A stretch of DNA of 30,697 bases from Fimadaptatus sp050946055 (GCA_050946055.1 JBMNUB010000038.1:1-30697); one strand, 5' to 3'; counted from the stretch's first letter, positions 23,809 to 30,554 are shown. Program-made: numbers and translations. The notes: generated from the letters alone by a model not told the origin.

Positions 23809-23826
23809 GATTGGGCTGTATTTCAA
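23798..23826 (-). promoter_or_regulatory. Promoter of the AraC-type regulator
   Basis: On the minus strand TTGAAA, 17 bases, CATAAT. The -35 (23821-23826) lies within the likely -35 region of the divergent GH4 promoter. Confidence 0.7.
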
Positions 23827-23839
23827 GCCCCGGACGCGC

Positions 23840-23867
23840 TATAATGTCAGCGTTGAAAGCGTTAAAA
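23840..23867 (+). promoter_or_regulatory. GH4 gene promoter -10 and CRE-like operator
   Basis: TATAAT at 23840-23845; the -35 is poor (TGTATT at 17 bases), as expected for an activator-dependent promoter. TGAAAGCGTTAAAA at 23854-23867 matches the catabolite responsive element consensus TGWNANCGNTNWCA with one mismatch and lies just after the predicted start, a position where CcpA or another LacI-type protein would block transcription. Confidence 0.55.
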
Positions 23868-23905
23868 TAAGGCGCTTGCCTTAACATAACGGAGGTATGT
23901 GTATC

Positions 23906-25237
23906 ATGTCTAAGAAGATTGCCTTTATCGGCGCGGGCAGCTTTGGCTTTACGCGCAAGCTGGTAAACGATCTGCTGACCTTCCCGGCGTTTGCCGACGC
24001 CACGATAGCGCTTATGGACATAAACCCCGAGCGTCTGGACTACATACGCCGCGCTGTGGAGCGCATTGTGGCCGAGGGCAAGTACCCGGCCAAGGTAGTG
24101 GCGACTCTGGATCGCAAGGAAGCGCTGATGGGCGCGGACGGCGTGGTCACCACCATACTGCACGGCGAGGTGGACGTGTGGCAGCACGACATACTCATCC
24201 CCAAGAAGTACGGCGTGGACACCAATGTCGGCGATACGCGCGGACCCAGCGGCATATTCCGCTATCTGCGCACCATCAACCCCATAATGGACATAGCCGC
24301 CGACATAGACCGCTATTGCCCCAACGCCGTATACCTCAACTACACCAACCCCATGGCCATGCTGTGCCGCACCGTGCAGGGCGCGTTCCCGCACATGGTC
24401 TGCTCCGGCCTGTGCCACAGCGTGCAGGGTACGGCCTCCATGCTGGCGCGCTGGATAGGCGCGGACGAGAAGGACATCGCCTACACCTGCGCGGGCATAA
24501 ACCATCAGGCGTTCTACACCGACTTCCTGTACAAGGGCGAGGATGCCTATCCGCTGATTCGCAAGGCCATAACCGAAAACGAGGAGATATACAACGAGGA
24601 GCAGGTGCGCAATGAGATGTTCCTTGCGCTGGGCTACTACGTGACCGAGTCCTCCGGCCACAACAGCGAGTACAACGCCTGGTTCCGCAAGCGCCCCGAC
24701 CTGATAGAGAAGTACTGCACGCATGGCACGGGCTGGAATCCCGGCGAGTATGCCTACATACTCAACGAGTATCGCAAGCGCGAGTCCACCTGGAAGGGTG
24801 AGATGGACAAGTGGTTCGAGGAGCCGCTGGAGCTCAAGCGCGGCTTCGAGTACGCTGCGTACATATTCAACGCCATATTCGGCGACGGCGAGATGTTCAA
24901 GTTCAACGGCAACGTGCGCAACTTCGGCCTCATCGACAATCTGCCCGACGGCTGCTGCGTAGAGGTGCCGGTGCTGGCCAGCAAGCGCGGTCTGGAGCCC
25001 ATCGCCGTGGGCAAGCTGCCGGCGCAGCTGGCGCTGCTCAGCGGCACGTCTGCTCAGATAGAGGAGATGGTGGTCGAAGCCTCTCTGACCGGCGACAAGG
25101 AGATGGTATATCAGGCGATATGCTACGATCCGCTGACCGCCGCCGTGTGCAGCCTGCGCGAGATTCGCGACATGGTAAACGAGATGTTCGACAAGAACGC
25201 CGAGTGGCTGCCGCAGTTCAGCGCGACCAAGCTGTAA
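23906..25237 (+). CDS. GH4 family alpha-galactosidase-like glycosidase (MelA/AglA type)
   Basis: A 443-residue NAD- and metal-dependent glycoside hydrolase. The N-terminal dinucleotide fold reads IAFIGAGSFGFTRKLVNDLL; LMDINPERL follows at the second strand. The metal ligands are Cys170 in GLCHSVQG and His200 in AGINHQAFY; NYTNPMAM (Asn149) and GDTRGPSGIFRYLRTI are the other GH4 landmarks. The CHSVQ form points to the alpha-galactosidase branch rather than the phospho-beta-glucosidase branch (CNVP). GH4 enzymes cleave by oxidation and elimination at C3 of the sugar. The ATG at 23906 has CGGAGG ten bases upstream; the ATG at 23897 lies too close to that site. Control by the divergent AraC-type gene and by carbon catabolite repression is suggested by the sites between them. 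Confidence 0.93.
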   Translation: MSKKIAFIGAGSFGFTRKLVNDLLTFPAFADATIALMDINPERLDYIRRAVERIVAEGKYPAKVVATLDRKEALMGADGVVTTILHGEVDVWQHDILIPKKYGVDTNVGDTRGPSGIFRYLRTINPIMDIAADIDRYCPNAVYLNYTNPMAMLCRTVQGAFPHMVCSGLCHSVQGTASMLARWIGADEKDIAYTCAGINHQAFYTDFLYKGEDAYPLIRKAITENEEIYNEEQVRNEMFLALGYYVTESSGHNSEYNAWFRKRPDLIEKYCTHGTGWNPGEYAYILNEYRKRESTWKGEMDKWFEEPLELKRGFEYAAYIFNAIFGDGEMFKFNGNVRNFGLIDNLPDGCCVEVPVLASKRGLEPIAVGKLPAQLALLSGTSAQIEEMVVEASLTGDKEMVYQAICYDPLTAAVCSLREIRDMVNEMFDKNAEWLPQFSATKL

Positions 25238-25254
25238 TATTAGATAATGCATGT

Positions 25255-25292
25255 GTGCGGGCGATGTTTGTCGCCCGCACTTTGTCTATTTT
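25255..25292 (+). terminator. Terminator of the GH4 gene
   Basis: GTGCGGGCGA (25255-25264) pairs perfectly with TCGCCCGCAC (25271-25280), followed by TTTGTCTATTTT. It ends right at the ribosome binding site of the GNAT gene, so that gene depends on read-through or on a promoter not recognised here. Confidence 0.85.
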
Positions 25293-25309
25293 AAAGGAGG
25301 AAAATGCAT

Positions 25310-25837
25310 ATGCTCAGCCTAAAGCCACTCTCGCCGAACGACGGATGCGACATTTACGACATGCTCCAGCACATAGCGCCCGATGACAACGGCTTCCACA
25401 ACCCGGCATGCGGCATGAGCTTTGCGGAGTTCCAGGTCTGGCTCAGGCGCGAATACGGCTACGATACCGGCGCGCTGGAGGACTGGATGGTGCCGCAGTC
25501 GTCGTACTGGCTGTACTACGGAGATGTGCCGGTCGGATATGGCAGGTTGCGCCACAGACTCAATGCGGCGCTTGCGGCACACAGCGGCCACATAGGTTAC
25601 GCGATAGCGCGCCCATACCGGGGCCGGGGATACGGCAACGCGATACTGGAGCTGCTGCTTCGCGAGGCGGCGCATCTGGGGCTTGACTGGGTGCAGATAG
25701 GAGCGAATGCCGACAACGCGCGCTCCAACGCCGTGATACGGCACAGCGGCGGCGTGCTCTTGCGGCAGGATGGGGGAAAGAATTTTTATCGGGTGGGGAT
25801 TGAGCGGGTAGGGGAGGATGGAAATAGAATTTCATAG
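25310..25837 (+). CDS. GNAT family N-acetyltransferase
   Basis: A 175-residue acetyltransferase. The acetyl-CoA site is clear in GHIGYAIARPYRGRGYGNAILELLLREA (Q/R-x-x-G-x-G/A motif form R-G-R-G-Y-G-N) and the next strand and helix read DWVQIGANADNARSNAVIRHSGG. The acceptor is unknown. The ATG at 25310 has AAAGGAGG nine bases upstream; the ATG at 25304 is only three bases from it. It lies directly after the GH4 terminator. Its last codons (after GKNFYRVGIERVG) are more AT-rich than the rest, and the foreign-looking block begins immediately after, so the native 3' end may have been replaced; the length is still normal for the family. Confidence 0.88.
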   Translation: MLSLKPLSPNDGCDIYDMLQHIAPDDNGFHNPACGMSFAEFQVWLRREYGYDTGALEDWMVPQSSYWLYYGDVPVGYGRLRHRLNAALAAHSGHIGYAIARPYRGRGYGNAILELLLREAAHLGLDWVQIGANADNARSNAVIRHSGGVLLRQDGGKNFYRVGIERVGEDGNRIS

Positions 25838-26312
25838 TTACTGTGACGTGCTGCAAAATATCAAAGCAATGTGTGAAGTGGGTAATAGATCAAAGCAGCC
25901 CCAAATTAGCTGTAAGCGAGCAGAGTTTGTTTGATCTGTTTGCTTACAGCCTGTTGATTGGTTTAAATAGCATCTAAACAAGATTATGTTAAAGTAGCAC
26001 GCAAAAAGCAATGTGACGAATTTGTACTGCCACTAGGAAAGAAGCGGTACTACTTTGGTTCTTCACAGAAATCTAGGCTATAGCAGAAATGAACTTGACG
26101 ATGAGGAAGAAATAGTCATCATCGCTGTAGCCGTACACAAACCTTCCCGGCGGCGAGGCATGTTAGCTGCCGCGTCATGCCGATTGCCGCTCGCGACCAA
26201 ATCCTGATACGCCCAAAAGACCGCGCCATGGGATAACTTACAATAAGACAGCACAAGAATATGGCTGCTACTCTAAATTGCGGGTAGCAGTCAGTATTTT
26301 TCGCAAAACACA
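25838..26312. other. Left flank of the acquired block; no intact gene
   Basis: Base composition drops sharply after the GNAT gene. A 16-bp hairpin (GCTGTAAGCGAGCAGA at 25909-25924 with TCTGTTTGCTTACAGC at 25935-25950, two G-U pairs) is the clearest structure. On the minus strand a short open stretch between stops (26073-26162) encodes a tail containing YGYSDDDYFFLIVKFISAIA; it has no usable start and looks like a remnant of a larger gene. No integrase, transposase or terminal repeat was recognised. Confidence 0.45.
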
Positions 26313-26341
26313 TTGACATTTTTCGATTTGACGAATATAAT
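26313..26341 (+). promoter_or_regulatory. Consensus sigma-A promoter and ArsR-type operator
   Basis: TTGACA (26313-26318), 17 bases, TATAAT (26336-26341): a perfect consensus. The spacer contains TTCG-ATTTGA-CGAA (26322-26335), an inverted repeat placed so that a bound ArsR dimer would block polymerase. It lies 39 bases before the arsR start and probably drives all three downstream genes. Confidence 0.85.
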
Positions 26342-26379
26342 ATGGATAGATTGAAGAATTTGAATGTGAGGTGAAATGA

Positions 26380-26706
26380 ATGGCATCTGAATATGTTGAC
26401 AACGCAAGAGTATTCAAAGCATTTTGCGATGAGAACCGCCTACGTATTCTGGAATTACTGCGAAGCGGCGAAAAGTGTGCTTGCGTGTTGTTGGATGACC
26501 TCCATATTGCACAGTCCACACTTTCTCACCACATGAAGATTCTTTGCGATTCAGGCGTTGTTCGAGGCCGAAAAGAAGGCAAATGGGTGCATTACTCCAT
26601 TGAGCCGGAAGGCGCTGAAAGCGCAATACAACTGCTGAAACAGCAACTCACATTGAAAATACAATGCGAAGCAACAAAAACTTGTTGCACAGAAAAAGAG
26701 AAATGA
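26380..26706 (+). CDS. arsR: ArsR/SmtB family metalloid-responsive repressor
   Basis: A 108-residue winged-helix repressor. DENRLRILELLRSGEKCACVLLDDL is the N-terminal helix set; Cys33 and Cys35 form the C-x-C pair at the alpha-3 position that binds As(III) in classic ArsR proteins. The recognition helix is IAQSTLSHHMKIL and the wing GRKEGKWVHYSI. A C-terminal QCEATKTCCTE adds three more cysteines that could join the inducer site. Binding of the metalloid releases DNA. GAGGTG precedes the ATG. It heads a cassette with a permease and a Cys-rich redox protein, and a consensus promoter with an inverted repeat lies just upstream. Codon use differs from the host genes. Confidence 0.93.
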   Translation: MASEYVDNARVFKAFCDENRLRILELLRSGEKCACVLLDDLHIAQSTLSHHMKILCDSGVVRGRKEGKWVHYSIEPEGAESAIQLLKQQLTLKIQCEATKTCCTEKEK

Positions 26707-26731
26707 GCCATCTGGAAAGGTGGCTTCTCTT
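26707..26731 (+). terminator. Weak hairpin between arsR and the permease gene
   Basis: GCCATCT (26707-26713) pairs with AGGTGGC (26718-26724), loop GGAA, followed by TTCTCTT. It begins directly at the arsR stop codon and may act as a partial terminator that lowers permease expression. Confidence 0.5.
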
Positions 26732-26782
26732 AAAGATTAGACATCGACATTTTTGAATATGTGAATATGAAAGGGGCTTTTT

Positions 26783-27796
26783 ATGGAAATATTAAAAACT
26801 GCGTGGGATTTCTTTCAAACAGAGGTCTTGGGTATGCAATGGCTGAACCGATTGATCGGTAGCATCGTAGAAACGGCTGGACTTGACCCGGCAAGCCGTG
26901 TAGGAGGAAGCGTTCAGTTTTTCTTCTATGATTGTATCAAGATCATGGTGCTGCTGGGTGTGCTAATCATGGTGATATCTTACATCCAGAGCTATTTCCC
27001 ACCGGAACGCACAAAGCGCATTCTCGGACGCTTTCACGGCATTGGTGCAAATTGTGTAGCGGCTCTGTTGGGAACTGTTACGCCGTTCTGCTCCTGTTCC
27101 TCCATTCCGCTGTTTATTGGATTCACCAGCGCCGGTCTACCGTTGGGTGTGACATTCTCTTTCCTGATTTCTTCTCCCATGGTGGATTTGGGAAGTCTGG
27201 TTCTTCTAATGAGTATCTTCGGATGGAAGGTTGCCGTTGTCTATGTTGTGCTTGGTCTGGTGATTGCAGTTGTCGGCGGTACGATGATTGAAAAGCTGCA
27301 TCTTGAAAATGAAGTCGAGGAGTTTATCCGCAAGGGCAAAAATGTGGACGTCCCGCAGGAAGAACTGAAAGTAACAGACCGTTTGCGGTACGCTTGGGAA
27401 CAGGTTGTGGAAACCGCAAAGAAGGTATTTCCTTATGTGCTGGTAGGTGTCGGCATTGGCACCATCATCCACAACTGGATTCCCGAAGAATTTATAATTA
27501 AACTACTTGGTTCCGGTAATCCCTTCGGTGTGATCCTTGCCACCATCGCAGGTGTCCCTATGTATGCGGATATTTTCGGCACGATTCCTATTGCGGAAGC
27601 TTTGCTGGCTAAGGGCGCACAGCTTGGTGTAGTACTGTCCTTTATGATGGGAGTAACCACCTTGAGCCTGCCTTCCATGATTATGCTGCGCAAAGCCGTG
27701 AAACCAAAGCTGCTGGGCATCTTTATTGCGATTTGCACCGTTGGCATCATCATCGTTGGTTACTTCTTCAATGCGATTGCTCCCGCAATTATCTAA
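26783..27796 (+). CDS. arsP: ArsP-type permease (PF03773 family), probable organoarsenical efflux
   Basis: A 337-residue membrane protein with about eight hydrophobic segments. The family motif TPFCSCSSIPLFIGFTSAGLPLGVTFSFLISSPMVDL lies at about residues 105-140, and a second copy of the fold follows with GVILATIAGVPMYADIFGTIPIAEALL. ArsP of Campylobacter exports trivalent methyl- and aromatic arsenicals, and cysteines in the TPFCSCS segment are thought to handle the metalloid. An ArsR gene 77 bases upstream and a Cys-rich thioredoxin-like gene 27 bases downstream support that role, though other soft-metal substrates cannot be excluded. AAGGGG precedes the ATG. Ile is mostly ATC/ATT here, unlike the ATA-rich host genes. 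Confidence 0.88.
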   Translation: MEILKTAWDFFQTEVLGMQWLNRLIGSIVETAGLDPASRVGGSVQFFFYDCIKIMVLLGVLIMVISYIQSYFPPERTKRILGRFHGIGANCVAALLGTVTPFCSCSSIPLFIGFTSAGLPLGVTFSFLISSPMVDLGSLVLLMSIFGWKVAVVYVVLGLVIAVVGGTMIEKLHLENEVEEFIRKGKNVDVPQEELKVTDRLRYAWEQVVETAKKVFPYVLVGVGIGTIIHNWIPEEFIIKLLGSGNPFGVILATIAGVPMYADIFGTIPIAEALLAKGAQLGVVLSFMMGVTTLSLPSMIMLRKAVKPKLLGIFIAICTVGIIIVGYFFNAIAPAII

Positions 27797-27823
27797 AAAC
27801 ATTCAATTGGGAGGATTATAATT

Positions 27824-28225
27824 ATGACACTGTTTAATTTTGGCAAGAAGAAAGAAGAAAAGAAGACCCCCACTTGCTGCTGCGGCAGCTCTGAACCCAA
27901 GGTTGAGGAAACTGCCGGTTGTTGCTATGGCTCTAATCCCAAAGTGGAAGAAACCACTCCCTGCTGCTGCGGTAAGCCTGTGGAGGGTATCTGCTGCATT
28001 AAGGTTTTAGGTGCAGGCTGCAAGTCCTGCCATGAACAGTATGAGTATGCGAAGAAGGCTGTCAGCAATCTTGGTCTTGGCATTGAAGTGGAATATATCA
28101 CTGATATGGAAAAAATCATGGAATACGGTGTGATGTCCATGCCTGCTATCGTTGTCAACGATAAGGTGGTTGCCTTTGGTAAGGTACTGAAAACTGCGGA
28201 AGTAGAAAAACTGCTAAAGATTTGA
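27824..28225 (+). CDS. Thioredoxin-fold protein with a Cys-rich repeat domain
   Basis: A 133-residue protein in two parts. Residues 59-133 are a small thioredoxin-like domain (Thioredoxin_3 / redox-active disulfide protein 2 type): KVLGAGCKSCHEQYEYAKKA with the C-x-x-C pair Cys66/Cys69, VEYITDMEKIMEYGV, and the cis-Pro segment SMPAIVVN. Residues 1-58 are a lysine/glutamate-rich extension with ten cysteines in clusters (18-20, 33-34, 47-49, 57-58); the unit CCxGSxPKVEETxxCC is repeated about twice. There is no signal peptide. GGGAGG precedes the ATG. It follows the ArsP-type permease by 27 bases, so it probably reduces or hands over the metalloid in the cytosol. The Cys clusters look like metal thiolate sites; the exact job is unproven. 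Confidence 0.88.
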   Translation: MTLFNFGKKKEEKKTPTCCCGSSEPKVEETAGCCYGSNPKVEETTPCCCGKPVEGICCIKVLGAGCKSCHEQYEYAKKAVSNLGLGIEVEYITDMEKIMEYGVMSMPAIVVNDKVVAFGKVLKTAEVEKLLKI

Positions 28226-28258
28226 TTTTTACAAAAGAAGCGATTGGGTAGCATAGAG

Positions 28259-28318
28259 CAAGATTCTGCCATGGAGCCCAATTTAGCTTAATGCTCATTT
28301 TGCACTAGTGGAATCTTG
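28259..28318. repeat. Inverted repeat at the right side of the acquired block
   Basis: CAAGATTC (28259-28266) and GAATCTTG (28311-28318) are perfect inverted copies separated by 44 bases, downstream of the Cys-rich gene. A short ATTGGG/CCCAAT pair overlaps the left copy region. Could be a hairpin ending the cassette or remnant element ends. Confidence 0.35.
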
Positions 28319-28353
28319 TTGGAGAGTGCTATCCCCAAACCCTGATAATATAA

Positions 28354-28395
28354 AACCGGAAAGCAGCATGACCAAAATCATGTTGCTTTCCGGTT
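28354..28395 (-). terminator. Strong hairpin terminator, best oriented for sigE
   Basis: AACCGGAAAGCAGCATGA (28354-28371) pairs with TCATGTTGCTTTCCGGTT (28378-28395), one G-U pair. On the minus strand TTTATATTAT follows, a usable U tract, so it ends the spoIIGA-sigE transcript about 110 bases past the sigE stop; it could also stop plus-strand transcription from the arsenical cassette. Confidence 0.75.
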
Positions 28396-28502
28396 CTTGC
28401 CATGTTGTTGTATTGGGCCGCCCCCTGACGTGGCCTTTTTTGATATGTCTGGGCGCACATCGCTCGCTGTGCGCGCCCGGGCATCGGACTTGCTTGCGCT
28501 GC

Positions 28503-29192
28503 CTATTGCAACTTGGCCATCTCGCCGCGCAGGCGGGCGATTATGCGCTTTTCCAGCCGGGAGATGTAGGACTGCGATATGCCCAGCAGCTCGGCGACCT
28601 CGCGCTGGGTCATCTCGGGCTGGCCGCCCAGACCGTAGCGCAGCGCCATTATGCGCTGCTCGCGCGCGTCCAATGTGCTGAGCGCTTGACGCAGCATCTC
28701 GCGCTCGGTGTCGCTCTCTATGTCGCGGCTGACAAGGTCGGCTTCGGTGCCGAGTATGTCGCTGAGCAGCAGCTCGTTGCCGTCCCAGTCGGTGTTGAGC
28801 GGCTCATCGAACGATACCTCCAGACGCAAGCGGCTGTTGCGGCGCAGGTACATCAGTATCTCATTCTCGATGCAGCGCGAGCCGTATGTGGCCAGCTTTA
28901 TGTTCTTGGAGGGGTCAAATGTGTTGACGGCCTTTATAAGGCCTATTGTGCCTATCGATATGAGGTCTTCCAGCCCCACGCCCGTGTTTTCAAACTTGCG
29001 CGCTATATAGACAACCAGCCGCAGATTGTGTTCTATAAGCGCTTGCCTGACTTGAGTGTCGCCCAGCCTTAGTTTTTCCAACTGCTCCTTCTCCTCCTTA
29101 AGCGTGAACGGGGCCGGAAGTGACATGCCCCCACCTATGTAATTTACCGCATGGCCGCGCATTCCGAGCTTGGCCAGCAGACAATACGCCAT
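28503..29192 (-). CDS. sigE: RNA polymerase sporulation sigma factor E (pro-sigma-E)
   Basis: A 229-residue sigma factor that follows Bacillus sigma-E closely: NLRLVVYIARKFENTGVGLEDLISIGTIGLIKAV (region 2), ATYGSRCIENEILMYLRRN, EVSFDEPLNTDWDGNELLLSDILGTE, and ALRYGLGG with REVAELLGISQSYISRLEKRII (region 4). It directs early mother-cell transcription. The pro-sequence is partly visible as LLAKLGMRGHAVNYIGG, like the LLMKLGL-EVYYIGG cleavage area of Bacillus. The ATG at 29192 is the only ordinary start codon in frame between here and the end of spoIIGA, and it gives a pro-region about ten residues shorter than in Bacillus. No good ribosome binding site precedes it. Coding-like residues (ARLARLRGAAYS) continue upstream, so the true start is unsure. 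The protease gene spoIIGA precedes it. Confidence 0.93.
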   Translation of the reverse strand: MAYCLLAKLGMRGHAVNYIGGGMSLPAPFTLKEEKEQLEKLRLGDTQVRQALIEHNLRLVVYIARKFENTGVGLEDLISIGTIGLIKAVNTFDPSKNIKLATYGSRCIENEILMYLRRNSRLRLEVSFDEPLNTDWDGNELLLSDILGTEADLVSRDIESDTEREMLRQALSTLDAREQRIMALRYGLGGQPEMTQREVAELLGISQSYISRLEKRIIARLRGEMAKLQ

Positions 29193-29385
29193 GCTGTATG
29201 CCGCGCCGCGCAGCCTTGCAAGGCGCGCTCCGGGCTTCCGAGCGCCACGGGGCGCGCCGCTTGTGCAGGCGGCGCGAAGCTCAGGCGCGTGGGCATCGCC
29301 CGATGCATCGCCGCAGCCTATGGCGCGGGCGCCTGCGCCCTTAACGTCTGCGCTCGTCGCGCCATGCCTGCCGCCCGATAAGTGC

Positions 29386-30231
29386 CTATACTCTGTAAGA
29401 ACATGCATCGCCGCATCCGCCTCCCTCGCGCGCACCGCCATCCAAACAGCTCATCTCCAGCGGCGCGAGGGCTTCCGCGCCGCCGGGCAGGCTGCCCGGA
29501 TGTACGGCTATCCATATGTCGCTGCGCGTAAGGCTGAGTTTCCCCACGCGCACGGTAACGCTGTCCGGCCTGAAGCACTTCATGCGCCCCTGCGCATTCA
29601 GCGTGGAATAGCCCACCATGCGCCAGCGCCGCGACGGCAGGCTATCCGAGCGCGCATCGAAGTCGCGCGGCAGCACGCTGCGCAGCGCGCGTTCGGACGC
29701 TATCAGCACGCATGCTCCGCTCACCGGCTCGCGCAGATGATTGCCGGTGTCCACCAGCGCAGTCAGGCGGCAGCGTTCGCCGCCGTTTGCTATGCGCACG
29801 TCTAGCTCCCAGCCCCAGCAGCGCTTGAGGCGGGTGTGGGTCAGCCACAGCCCGGCCAGCGAGCATGCCGTCAGGCACAGCCCCAGCTGGCTCCAGCCCC
29901 AGCCGCCGCTCATCAGGCTTATCATCAGCGCGCCGCCGCCCAGCAGCATGGTCATGCACATCGAGGCCGCCATGCACGCCGCCCAGTCGCGCGCGCCGCC
30001 TTTGCCGCAGGCCGCGTATGCCATCAGCGCCGGTATGACGAGCCTAAAGGGCAGCGCGCCCAGCCAGCTAAGCCTCGGAATGTATATCAGCGTGGCCCAA
30101 ACTGCGCCCAGCGCCGCCGCCAGCCATACCCTTGCCGGTCGGCGGCGTCCCAGCGCGCGCGTGGCCAGATCCATTATCAGAGCGTTCATCATCAGATTTA
30201 TAAGCAAGTAGCTTTCCAGGCAGATCTGCAT
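29386..30231 (-). CDS. spoIIGA: SpoIIGA, pro-sigma-E processing aspartic protease
   Basis: A 281-residue membrane protein, slightly shorter than the Bacillus protein (309). The first 130 residues form about five hydrophobic segments beginning ESYLLINLMMNALIMDLATRAL. The cytosolic half carries TALVDTGNHLREPVSGACVLI, in which Asp161 of DTGN is the catalytic residue of the family, and later RMVGYSTLNAQGRMKCFRPD. SpoIIGA removes the pro-sequence of sigma-E in the mother cell after a forespore signal through SpoIIR. The ATG at 30231 has AGGAG about 14 bases upstream, a long spacing. sigE follows after 193 bases. A promoter and Spo0A boxes lie upstream. Confidence 0.93.
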   Translation of the reverse strand: MQICLESYLLINLMMNALIMDLATRALGRRRPARVWLAAALGAVWATLIYIPRLSWLGALPFRLVIPALMAYAACGKGGARDWAACMAASMCMTMLLGGGALMISLMSGGWGWSQLGLCLTACSLAGLWLTHTRLKRCWGWELDVRIANGGERCRLTALVDTGNHLREPVSGACVLIASERALRSVLPRDFDARSDSLPSRRWRMVGYSTLNAQGRMKCFRPDSVTVRVGKLSLTRSDIWIAVHPGSLPGGAEALAPLEMSCLDGGAREGGGCGDACSYRV

Positions 30232-30343
30232 GCTGTCCCATCCGGCTCCTCATCGCGCTCGGTATATTGTTTGCTGAATACATGTGCCGCGCTATATGTA
30301 TCATTGGCAAGGAAAGGCCCGTCCTCCTTACGCGGGCAACTCT

Positions 30344-30372
30344 ATTATATACCAGCGGCTTTGTCGAAAACT
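30344..30372 (-). promoter_or_regulatory. spoIIG promoter with an embedded Spo0A box
   Basis: On the minus strand TATAAT (30344-30349) with no good -35 at 17 bases (AGTTTT). TTGTCGAA, the consensus 0A box, lies at 30361-30368, about 24-31 bases upstream of the predicted start, between the promoter elements. A weak -35 beside a Spo0A site is the arrangement of the activated spoIIG promoter. Confidence 0.7.
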
Positions 30373-30467
30373 GTAGCAGAAATCATTAAGTTTACACAAC
30401 GCCGCGCGCAGCCAGCGCCCTATCGCGCCAAAAGACGCGGACATACGACATTTACGCCCCTGATACG

Positions 30468-30475
30468 ATGTCGAA
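30468..30475 (+). promoter_or_regulatory. Second, upstream Spo0A box
   Basis: ATGTCGAA contains the TGTCGAA core, in the same orientation as the box at 30361 and 107 bp from it. A one-mismatch copy in the other orientation (TACGACA) lies near 30444-30450. The remainder of 30232-30500 shows no gene. Confidence 0.55.
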
Positions 30476-30504
30476 GCGGGACATGGGCGGGCTATCATAT
30501 GTCC

Positions 30505-30554
30505 AAAAAAATACGGGAGAGCAGGGGACGGCCATGCCTGCCCCTGATTCTCCC
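30505..30554 (-). terminator. Terminator of a minus-strand gene beyond the right edge
   Basis: GGGAGA-G-CAGGGG (30515-30527) pairs with CCCCTG-AT-TCTCCC (30541-30554). On the minus strand GTATTTTTTTGG follows, a clear U tract. It insulates the spoIIG promoter from an upstream gene that lies outside the window. Confidence 0.8.

Noticed and set aside
23690..25252. 520-codon open frame antisense to the GH4 gene
   Set aside because: Starts in the far end of the GH4 gene without a start signal; the plus strand has the GH4 catalytic motifs.
28308..29072. 254-codon open frame antisense to sigE
   Set aside because: Begins inside the sigE terminator region and has no start signal; the minus strand is clearly sigma-E.
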